Assembly: GCA_937944065.1 (NCBI GenBank)
Contig: CALDZS010000122.1
Coordinates: 1-10,260 of the forward strand
Direction: 5' to 3'
Length of the DNA: 10,260 nt
Origin: an uncultured Amylibacter sp.
GTDB lineage: Bacteria; Pseudomonadota; Alphaproteobacteria; Rhodobacterales; Rhodobacteraceae
This document shows, piece by piece, positions 1-5,544 of this stretch. Under the pieces are notes generated by a model that worked only from the letters and a program-made list of their open reading frames with translations, was not told the origin of the DNA and searched no databases. The position numbers were made by a program, and so were the translations under genes. Every line of letters starts with the position of its first letter. Position 1 is the first letter of the stretch.

Positions 1-1
1 T

Positions 2-28
2 ACCGATATGAAATCGTTGTTGAAATGA
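2..28 (+). CDS. C-terminal tail of an unidentified upstream gene (partial)
   Basis: Frame 2 is open from the window edge and ends at a TGA at 26-28, giving the tail TDMKSLLK. This stop overlaps the ATG of rsmD in an ATGA arrangement, a common sign of translational coupling. rsmD has no clear Shine-Dalgarno sequence of its own here, which fits coupling to an upstream gene. Pseudouridine synthases are frequent neighbours of rsmD in alphaproteobacteria, but eight residues cannot identify the product. Frame 1 is also open from the edge, so the call is tentative. Confidence 0.35.
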   Translation, partial: TDMKSLLK

Positions 29-588
29 GGATTGTAGGCGGCGAGTTTAAGGGCACCGCACTCGCATCCATCGGCAAAGGCGACGCGGGGGCACACTTGC
101 GTCCAACCACTGACCGCGTGCGCGAAAGTATTTTCAATCTATTGATAAATGGCGGCTATGGCGATCCGATCCGCGATGCACGTGTGCTGGATCTATTCGC
201 TGGCACAGGCGCACTGGGTTTAGAGGCGCTGTCGCGCGGTGCGGCATTCGTACTGTTGGTGGATGACGGAGTAAAAGCGCGCGGCTTGATACGTCAAAAC
301 ATCGACATTCTTCGCGCCATTGGCCGCACAAAGCTGTTCCGCCGTGATGCAACGCGATTGGGTGAGGCGAAACAAGACCCGTTCGATCTGGTATTCCTTG
401 ATCCGCCTTACGGCAAGTCCATGGGGCAAAAGGCCTTGAGTTCTGCGCGCGATGGCGGCTGGTTAAACCCAAACGCATTGATTGTGTGGGAGGAAAACGC
501 ACAACAAGTGGCGCCAGACGGGTTCACCCAATTGGACGCACGCAAATATGGCGACACGTGGGTTCACATTTTGAAATACGACGCCTAA
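25..588 (+). CDS. rsmD: 16S rRNA (guanine(966)-N(2))-methyltransferase RsmD
   Basis: This 187-residue protein should transfer a methyl group from S-adenosylmethionine to N2 of G966 in 16S rRNA during 30S subunit assembly in the cytoplasm. It opens with the family-typical MRIVGGEFKG. The hallmark LRPTTDRVRESIFNLL lies at residues 25-40, the SAM-binding motif I (VLDLFAGTGALGLEAL) at 54-69, and the catalytic DPPY motif at 126-129 inside DLVFLDPPYGK. Length matches the family (about 180-200 residues). The ATG at 25 begins the conserved N-terminus directly; it overlaps a possible upstream stop (ATGA). The stop codon TAA at 586-588 overlaps the stop of the convergent kinase gene, so no terminator fits between them. 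Family assignment is secure from motifs; the exact target base is inferred from the family. Confidence 0.95.
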   Translation: MRIVGGEFKGTALASIGKGDAGAHLRPTTDRVRESIFNLLINGGYGDPIRDARVLDLFAGTGALGLEALSRGAAFVLLVDDGVKARGLIRQNIDILRAIGRTKLFRRDATRLGEAKQDPFDLVFLDPPYGKSMGQKALSSARDGGWLNPNALIVWEENAQQVAPDGFTQLDARKYGDTWVHILKYDA

Positions 589-3248
589 TCCAACGGAACG
601 GTTACCCGAAACACGGCACCTTTGGTGCTGGCCAAACACTCTAGCCCGCCGCCAAGGTTTTCCATTATTTCTTTGCTGATCGCCAATCCCAAGCCAACGC
701 CACTTGCCTGCTTTCCAGACCCCAGACGCGCAAATTTTTCGAAAATCACATTGCGATGCGTCTCTGGAATTCCAGGCCCATTATCACGCACTGTTAAAAT
801 CATCGACGATTTTAGCTTTCGGCAGTTTATTGTGATCCTAGGCGAAGATTTGTCCGAGTATTTTACGGCGTTGGCGATCAGGTTGATGAATACTTGCGAA
901 AGACGGTCCACGTCGGTTGTCACAATGCGGTCCATCCCCGCGCCTGTAAGTTTAACACTGGCTGATCCTGTTTCGACAATCTGTTGCGTAGCTGTCATCG
1001 CCTGATCCAACACTGCTTGAAGCGGAGCTTGCGTCAGGTTTAATGTCACTCGACCGCTTTCAAGAAAACTGAGGTCAAGGATTTCATCCAACAAGCGGGT
1101 CAAACGCTTGCTCTCGTTATTAATATTCTGCGAGAACTGTCTGCGCCGATCATCGGGCAGGTCTGGATCAGATTTCAGGATTTCAGAAAACGATCTGATC
1201 GACGTCATGGGGGTGCGCAACTCGTGACTGACCTGACTAAGGAAATCATCCTTTTGGCTGGAAAGTTCACGCAACTTGTCATTGGCGGTACGCAGTTCGA
1301 TTGCGGTTTCTTCCAGCTCTTTCGACTGTTCCTCTAGCCGCGCAGAATACTCGATCACCTGCGCCGTTTCATCGGCCACGGCAATCAGCTCTTCAAAGGT
1401 TACCGCCTGTTGCCCTACAGTTTGCGCCATCATCGCATGCGCAGTCGCAGCGCCGACAGAGCCTGCCAATGCCCGTTCAACAATATCCGCCAATCCCGCA
1501 TCCAGATCAGGCATTCCGCCTGACTTGCCTTGGGAAATTGCCACTTCGTTAAACAATCTATGCGCCTCTGTGCGACCCAAAATCCTCTGCGCTAAAATGT
1601 ACATACCTTCGGGCGAGGCGTCAGGGTTGATCGCGCGCGCACCGGCAGAGCGGGTTCCATAAGATATAAACTGCTCTGCCAACAGACGTTCCAAGGGGGT
1701 CGGGCTGGTGGCCAATGAAGCGATAAAAAATACGATTACGTTTGCGGTCAACGACCAGAATGTGGCGTGCACCAATGGGTCCGCAATCGATATCCCGAAC
1801 AGGGCCTGTGGACGTAATGCAGTCATGCCGAAAGGCCCATTTTCAAGCACCTCTTTCGAAATCACAAATCCACCATCAAAGCTGGGCAAGAACAAAGTAT
1901 AGGCCCAAACGGCAAACCCAACAGAGATGCCCCAGATCGCACCGGCGCGCGTACCATTGCGCCAGAACAGCGCGCCAACCAGCGCGGGCAGCACTTGGGC
2001 AATCCCAAGAAAGGCAATCAATCCGATAGATGCGAGCGCTGACGTACCCCCTGTTAGGATGAAATAGAAATATCCAAGCGCAAGGATAGCGCCAATTCCA
2101 ACGCGGCGGGAATTCAGCAAAACTGTACGCACGTCTTCGGACGCGGGGTTGCGCGATTTGGCTAAGTACAGCCAAGTTGGCAACACGATATGGTTTGATA
2201 CCATCGTCGATAGTGCGATGGCAGCAACGATCACCATTGACGTCGCGGACGAGAATCCGCCCAGGAACGCAAGGGCCGCCAACCCGCCGCGACCTTCGGC
2301 CAAGGGCAGTGTCAATACGAACAAGTCAGGATTTGATCCTTCGGGCAAGATATCCAAGCCAGTCACCGCAATTGGCAAAACAAACAGACACATCAAAAAT
2401 AGGTACAGCGGGAATGCCCAACTGGCCGTTGCTAAATGACGTTCATTTAGGTTTTCGACCACAATAACTTGGAACATGCGTGGCAGACAGATAATTGCAG
2501 TGGCGGACAGAAATGTCAGGGTGACCCAGCGCGGCGCAAACAGTCCTTCAGTTTTGGGCAATCGCTCTTGCATCAAGGCGACGGTCTGATCAGTACCACC
2601 GTTTACACCCCAGATTACAAAGACACCCACGGCGATCAGGGCGATCAGTTTAACCACAGCTTCGATCGCAATGGCGGTGACAACGCCGTGATGACGTTCG
2701 TTCGCATCCAAGTTTCGCGTCCCGAATACGATTGTGAACACCGCCAGCCCAATCGCGATGAACAAGGCAGTACCCGCCTGAGATTGAATGCCTGAAGCAT
2801 CTTCAGTGAAAACAGCAAAGCTAAGGGTCAGAGATTGCAGTTGCAGCGCGATATAGGGAGTGGAGCCGATTACAGCGAGCAGGGTCACGATAACACCCAA
2901 ACCGTTTGAGCGGCCATAGCGTGAAGAGATCAGGTCGGCGATGGACGTGATGCGTTCGGTGCGACCAATGCGAACCAGTTTTCGCAAAAACCACCACCAG
3001 CCCACGAACACCAATGTGGGGCCTAGATAGATAGAAAGGAATTCGAACCCGTTGCGCGCGGCAGATCCAACCGCGCCGTAAAAAGTCCATGCTGTGCAAT
3101 AAACAGAGATTGATAATGTATAAACCAGTGGCGATTGTAAGAATTTGGTTTTACCCAGTCGCGCAGATCTCTCTGCCAAGGCGGCGACTGAAAACAATGC
3201 AATCACGTAGATCACACAGATGGTTGCGATGAGGTTAAACGACAGCAT
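585..3248 (-). CDS. Sensor histidine kinase with N-terminal sodium:solute symporter-like domain
   Basis: This 887-residue membrane protein joins a symporter-like sensor to a kinase core, the architecture of CbrA and CrbS. Residues about 1-510 are strongly hydrophobic with many membrane segments and resemble the SSS (SLC5/PutP) family. Residues about 545-615 look like the STAC linker described for such kinases, followed by a coiled coil at about 620-668 and no evident PAS domain. The phosphoacceptor motif SHELRTP puts the histidine at residue 675 (codon 1224-1226). The ATP-binding boxes are NLIANAVKYS (789-798), DNGPGI (822-827) and GVGLGLAI (850-857), so the kinase looks intact. The ATG at 3248 is chosen because it starts a normal membrane segment and shares one base with the TGA of the upstream small gene (TGATG). 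A longer start at 3317 would read through that gene. It is the last gene of the response regulator-small protein-kinase unit. The ligand is unknown: related kinases respond to amino acids, acetate or similar solutes. Confidence 0.93.
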   Translation of the reverse strand: MLSFNLIATICVIYVIALFSVAALAERSARLGKTKFLQSPLVYTLSISVYCTAWTFYGAVGSAARNGFEFLSIYLGPTLVFVGWWWFLRKLVRIGRTERITSIADLISSRYGRSNGLGVIVTLLAVIGSTPYIALQLQSLTLSFAVFTEDASGIQSQAGTALFIAIGLAVFTIVFGTRNLDANERHHGVVTAIAIEAVVKLIALIAVGVFVIWGVNGGTDQTVALMQERLPKTEGLFAPRWVTLTFLSATAIICLPRMFQVIVVENLNERHLATASWAFPLYLFLMCLFVLPIAVTGLDILPEGSNPDLFVLTLPLAEGRGGLAALAFLGGFSSATSMVIVAAIALSTMVSNHIVLPTWLYLAKSRNPASEDVRTVLLNSRRVGIGAILALGYFYFILTGGTSALASIGLIAFLGIAQVLPALVGALFWRNGTRAGAIWGISVGFAVWAYTLFLPSFDGGFVISKEVLENGPFGMTALRPQALFGISIADPLVHATFWSLTANVIVFFIASLATSPTPLERLLAEQFISYGTRSAGARAINPDASPEGMYILAQRILGRTEAHRLFNEVAISQGKSGGMPDLDAGLADIVERALAGSVGAATAHAMMAQTVGQQAVTFEELIAVADETAQVIEYSARLEEQSKELEETAIELRTANDKLRELSSQKDDFLSQVSHELRTPMTSIRSFSEILKSDPDLPDDRRRQFSQNINNESKRLTRLLDEILDLSFLESGRVTLNLTQAPLQAVLDQAMTATQQIVETGSASVKLTGAGMDRIVTTDVDRLSQVFINLIANAVKYSDKSSPRITINCRKLKSSMILTVRDNGPGIPETHRNVIFEKFARLGSGKQASGVGLGLAISKEIMENLGGGLECLASTKGAVFRVTVPLD

Positions 3249-3502
3249 CAGTCGGACGGAACATGCGCCACCAAAAGGCGCGAAATAATAAGTGTCGCAA
3301 CGATCAAAAACGCCCATGCACCAAATATATAGCCAGCAATAGCAATCGGTGTTGCAGCGGCATCCCCATCACTCGTGAATGCATCAATCAACGGCGTTAG
3401 GAAAAAAGCGAAGCCCATTAGGGGTATCAGCAAAGACAGCTCTGCCAATTTTCGTAGCCGCCTGCGGGCGTCTGACCGAGGTAATTTTGGTTTGTCTGTC
3501 AT
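3248..3502 (-). CDS. Small two-helix membrane protein coupled to the symporter-like kinase
   Basis: This 84-residue protein has a basic N-terminus (residues 1-19, rich in Lys and Arg), a hydrophobic helix at about 22-41, a short acidic loop (SDGDA) and a second helix at about 52-78. The positive-inside pattern predicts both termini in the cytoplasm. Its ATG overlaps the response-regulator stop by four bases (ATGA), and its TGA overlaps the kinase ATG by one base (TGATG), so all three genes are probably translated as a coupled set. The topology recalls small partner subunits of SSS transporters (DUF4212/DUF485 style) and, from memory, the small ORF cbrX preceding cbrA in Pseudomonas. No signature sequence was recognised that would place it in either family. 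A role as an accessory subunit of the kinase's transporter-like domain is inferred from position only. Confidence 0.82.
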   Translation of the reverse strand: MTDKPKLPRSDARRRLRKLAELSLLIPLMGFAFFLTPLIDAFTSDGDAAATPIAIAGYIFGAWAFLIVATLIISRLLVAHVPSD

Positions 3503-3867
3503 AGCCCCACCATGCGGCGAACATTGGCGACCAGATCAGCGTTGGCAAAAGGTTTGGTCATAAAGAGGCTGGCGCCGGCCTGTTCTGCCGCGGACCGATC
3601 CTTCTTTTGCCCCTTTGCGGTTAGCATCAGAATTGGCAAAGTGGCGATGGTGTTTGAGGCGCGCACTGTTTCCAAGATTTGCATACCACTGATGGTGGGC
3701 AGCATATTATCAAGAATGACCATATCGGGATTTACAGATTTTATGAACTCTACTGCACCTGCACCGTCAGAGTGCGTCATCACCACGAACCCTTCGCGTT
3801 CTAGCAAAAATTGCAACGCTTCGATAATGAAAGGCTCGTCTTCAATCACTGCAATGGTTTTTGACAT
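3499..3867 (-). CDS. Single-domain response regulator (receiver only)
   Basis: This 122-residue protein is a complete CheY-like receiver with no output domain. The acidic pocket is E9-D10, the phosphoacceptor is D53 in VILDNMLP, the switch threonine is T83 in MLTAKG, and the conserved lysine is K105 in MTKPF. It ends a few residues after the last receiver helix, so there is no DNA-binding or enzyme domain. The ATG at 3867 has a strong ribosome binding site, AGGGGGG at 3877-3871. Its stop overlaps the start of the small membrane gene (ATGA). Being co-transcribed with the kinase, it is the obvious phosphorylation target. Since it cannot bind DNA itself, it must work through a protein partner or as a phosphate sink or shuttle. 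SSS-type kinases such as CbrA and CrbS are usually paired with DNA-binding regulators, so this pairing is less usual. Confidence 0.94.
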   Translation of the reverse strand: MSKTIAVIEDEPFIIEALQFLLEREGFVVMTHSDGAGAVEFIKSVNPDMVILDNMLPTISGMQILETVRASNTIATLPILMLTAKGQKKDRSAAEQAGASLFMTKPFANADLVANVRRMVGL

Positions 3868-3886
3868 AAGCCCCCCTGTTCATATC

Positions 3887-3921
3887 GCAGACCAGCCTAG
3901 ACAGATTTCAGCAAACGGCAA
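3887..3921 (-). promoter_or_regulatory. Candidate promoter of the response regulator-kinase operon
   Basis: On the minus strand TTGCCG (3921-3916) and TAGGCT (3899-3894) are separated by 16 bases, giving a predicted transcript start near 3887 and a leader of about 20 bases. The match to the -35 element is good; the -10 element keeps only the TAnnnT pattern. If real, the trio would be expressed independently of the XRE gene. This is a by-eye match only. Confidence 0.35.
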
Positions 3922-3954
3922 GGGGTGCGATCGTGTCTTGGTGTAATGGCAAAT

Positions 3955-3970
3955 TGTTTCACGTGAAACA
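3955..3970. other. parS centromere-like site (ParB binding site)
   Basis: TGTTTCACGTGAAACA is a perfect 16-base palindrome and is identical to the widely conserved chromosomal parS consensus (TGTTNCACGTGAAACA) bound by ParB/Spo0J. It lies in the non-coding gap between the XRE gene and the response-regulator gene, upstream of the candidate operon promoter. parS sites generally cluster within tens of kilobases of the chromosomal replication origin, and in alphaproteobacteria they nucleate the ParB complex that segregates the origin region. Only one copy was seen in the window. An exact match by chance is very unlikely in 10 kb. Confidence 0.88.
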
Positions 3971-4028
3971 GTCTAACGATAAGTTAATTTTGTGGGCATA
4001 TCTCGGTTCCCTCGAGTATGACACGCGT

Positions 4029-5333
4029 CTAACTTTGCAATAAATAGTCTGACCTGCGGGCGCTGCACTCGGCGCGCGGGCAAATGGTGCATTGCAATCC
4101 GACTGCTAGCGATGGTGCTGTTGCGGTAAGTGCGGGATCGAGCAAAGCATAGTCAGGCGTCGCCAGCATCACGCTTTCGGATGGTGCAGGCATGGGTATG
4201 CTAGCCTGTTCGGTCGGATAGGCAGAGCTGAGTGCAAACACACGTTCCCCGAACGGCATGTCCAGCATGGCAGCCAAAGGTCGCAATGGATGCGCCAAAC
4301 TGCGGTAGATCGGCCATAAGGGGCAAGCGCCTCCAAAGCGGGGAAGCGCAAAGCTGGGTAATTGTTTACGGTACATAACAGCACCTGCGCCATCAACCTG
4401 CAGCAATGCGAAACGCGGCTGATCTGGGGCTGGCGGCAAATGCGCAAGGCGAAAGAATATCGCTTCTAGGTTTGTTTGAAACTCTGCTGCCAAACGCAAT
4501 GGGTTAAACCCTGCTGCCTTGGCCGCTGGTAAGAATAGATTGATTGGCAAGCTTTGCGCCATCTGCGCATAGGATTGTAGTGACGCGTGCATTTGGGCGC
4601 GATCAGTCTCGGACAGCGGTTGCATCTGTAACTGCGCATCTATTGCTTGCAACACATTAACGGAGGACTGTTCTAGATCACTTAAGAAATGATCGTGCTG
4701 CTCTAGCAATGCTTCGAATGCTGAAATGTCGGTACTGGTGGCGGCACCCGAACTTGGTTCGTAATGGGCCAGCACATCAGTCGCGGTTTGGGACAGGCGC
4801 AACGCCTCTGACCGCATGTTATCAGTGAACTTGCGGGACTGGCCTGCATCCATACCGCGCGGATCAGATAGAATTTCTGCGGTTGATCGGATAGTGGTGA
4901 TGGAAGACAGCATCATATGGATTGCTTCGCTAAAATAGGGGTCGTTTTGCATCTGATCCGTCAAGGCTGCAAAATCATGTTCTTGGGCATCAGCCTTATC
5001 TTGCAGGCGCGCAATCAAACGTGCATAGCCTGGAAACCTTGCGGTGAATTCTTCGGTCTGATCAGTCTCAACACGCAAGTTTTCGGCGCTTAGCGCGGCC
5101 TTTTTAACGCGGTCGACTAGCGCTGTTTCCATTCCCTCGGACAGGTCGGCCGGATCAACCTTCAACGCCCCCGCGAGTGCAATCAAAGTGCGCCCGCTGA
5201 TTCCACGTCGGTTGTGTTCGATCAGGTTTAAATACGGTGGAGATATCCCACAGGTTGTGGCCAGATTTTTCTGCGACAAACCCATTGAGCGTCGCAAGGA
5301 ACGGATACGGGTACCAAGATGTGTGCGCGGCAA
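4029..5333 (-). CDS. XRE-family regulator, ScfR/RamB-like C-terminus, with kinase-like helix pair in the middle
   Basis: This 434-residue protein starts with a helix-turn-helix of the Cro/C1 (HTH_3) type at about 8-62 (LSQKNLATTCGISPPYLNLIE). The C-terminal part carries marks of the short-chain fatty acyl regulator family (DUF2083): RFGGACPLW at 332-340 and a cysteine-bearing end, CTICPRAEC, at 415-423. In canonical members (RamB, PccR type) the middle contains an IrrE-like (DUF955) region; no HExxH motif is present here. Instead residues 138-196 align without gaps to the phosphoacceptor helices of the adjacent kinase, with H139 opposite the kinase H675. The start is a TTG at 5333: an in-frame TGA lies just upstream, the HTH needs this start, and AAGGA (5346-5342) sits 8 bases away. 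It is divergent from the transporter operon and probably controls it and itself. The ligand may be an acyl-CoA or similar, by family analogy only. Confidence 0.88.
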   Translation of the reverse strand: MPRTHLGTRIRSLRRSMGLSQKNLATTCGISPPYLNLIEHNRRGISGRTLIALAGALKVDPADLSEGMETALVDRVKKAALSAENLRVETDQTEEFTARFPGYARLIARLQDKADAQEHDFAALTDQMQNDPYFSEAIHMMLSSITTIRSTAEILSDPRGMDAGQSRKFTDNMRSEALRLSQTATDVLAHYEPSSGAATSTDISAFEALLEQHDHFLSDLEQSSVNVLQAIDAQLQMQPLSETDRAQMHASLQSYAQMAQSLPINLFLPAAKAAGFNPLRLAAEFQTNLEAIFFRLAHLPPAPDQPRFALLQVDGAGAVMYRKQLPSFALPRFGGACPLWPIYRSLAHPLRPLAAMLDMPFGERVFALSSAYPTEQASIPMPAPSESVMLATPDYALLDPALTATAPSLAVGLQCTICPRAECSARRSDYLLQS

Positions 5334-5341
5334 AAGCTTCG

Positions 5342-5346
5342 TCCTT
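5342..5346 (-). promoter_or_regulatory. Ribosome binding site deciding the TTG start of the XRE gene
   Basis: AAGGA on the minus strand, 8 bases before the TTG at 5333-5331. No ATG or GTG is available between the upstream in-frame TGA and the helix-turn-helix, so this site supports the TTG start. Confidence 0.7.
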
Positions 5347-5372
5347 CAAATGATTAACTTTTTTCTAGTTTC

Positions 5373-5386
5373 GTAAATTACTTTAC
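5373..5386. promoter_or_regulatory. Candidate operator 1 (inverted repeat)
   Basis: GTAAA-TTAC-TTTAC is a perfect five-base inverted repeat with a four-base spacer in the divergent intergenic region. A similar copy lies 33 bases away (5406-5418), about three helical turns on. It overlaps the predicted transcript start of the XRE gene, where a repressor would block its own synthesis. The background is very AT-rich, so chance is not excluded. Confidence 0.4.
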
Positions 5387-5391
5387 ATTGA

Positions 5392-5421
5392 ATGATAAAA
5401 TATACGTAATTAATTTACAAG
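5392..5421 (-). promoter_or_regulatory. Candidate promoter of the XRE regulator
   Basis: On the minus strand TTGTAA (5421-5416) and TATCAT (5397-5392) are 18 bases apart, predicting a start near 5385 and a leader of about 50 bases. The -10 element matches five of six consensus positions. Candidate operator 2 overlaps the -35 side and operator 1 overlaps the start, which would suit autoregulation. Confidence 0.4.
5406..5418. promoter_or_regulatory. Candidate operator 2 (inverted repeat)
   Basis: GTAA-TTAAT-TTAC is an inverted repeat that, with its flanks, resembles operator 1: both read CGTAA(A)TTA(C/A)TTTACA. The two sites have the same orientation and start 33 bases apart. This is the best candidate for a paired binding site of the XRE regulator between the two divergent genes. 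Confidence 0.4.
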
Positions 5422-5446
5422 ATAAGCAATATAAATCAAACATTTG

Positions 5447-5474
5447 TTGTCATACTTCACAGACTTGCTAAGCT
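5447..5474 (+). promoter_or_regulatory. Candidate promoter of the ABC transporter operon
   Basis: TTGTCA (5447-5452) is followed after 16 bases by an extended -10-like TGCTAAGCT (5466-5474), predicting a start near 5481. A better -10 sequence, TAATAT (5474-5479), lies at a 21-base spacing that is too long for this -35 element. The location just downstream of the paired repeats is right for the promoter, but the exact elements are uncertain. Confidence 0.3.
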
Positions 5475-5531
5475 AATATAGTCGAAAAGACACTCTACCC
5501 GTCACGAGGAGGTGGCGGTTAGGGATCACTT

Positions 5532-5538
5532 GGGAGGA
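5532..5538 (+). promoter_or_regulatory. Ribosome binding site of the substrate-binding protein gene
   Basis: GGGAGGA lies 6 bases before the ATG at 5545 and decides this start over an in-frame GTG at 5512. The GTG overlaps another AGGAGG (5507-5512) that is too close to serve it. Confidence 0.7.
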
Positions 5539-5544
5539 ATATAT

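Noticed and set aside
1276..1662. Plus-strand open frame opposite the kinase linker
   Set aside because: Ser- and Ala-rich composition expected from the complement of an Ala- and Glu-rich coiled coil; no motif or start signal.
3249..3317. Upstream extension of the kinase to an ATG at 3317
   Set aside because: It would read through the small membrane gene in another frame with a non-family sequence, while the ATG at 3248 overlaps that gene's stop and begins a normal membrane segment.
3512..3946. Plus-strand open frame (144 codons) opposite the response regulator and across the parS gap
   Set aside because: It mirrors the receiver gene, which has every expected active-site residue and a strong ribosome binding site; the frame shows no domain features.
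3971..4028. Possible terminator after the XRE gene (CTCG...CGAG on the minus strand)
   Set aside because: Only a four-base stem with a seven-base loop and no T run, too weak to call.
5512..5544. GTG start adding 11 residues to the binding protein
   Set aside because: Its Shine-Dalgarno-like AGGAGG overlaps the GTG itself, and the extension would push the Tat signal away from the N-terminus. The ATG at 5545 has a well-spaced site.
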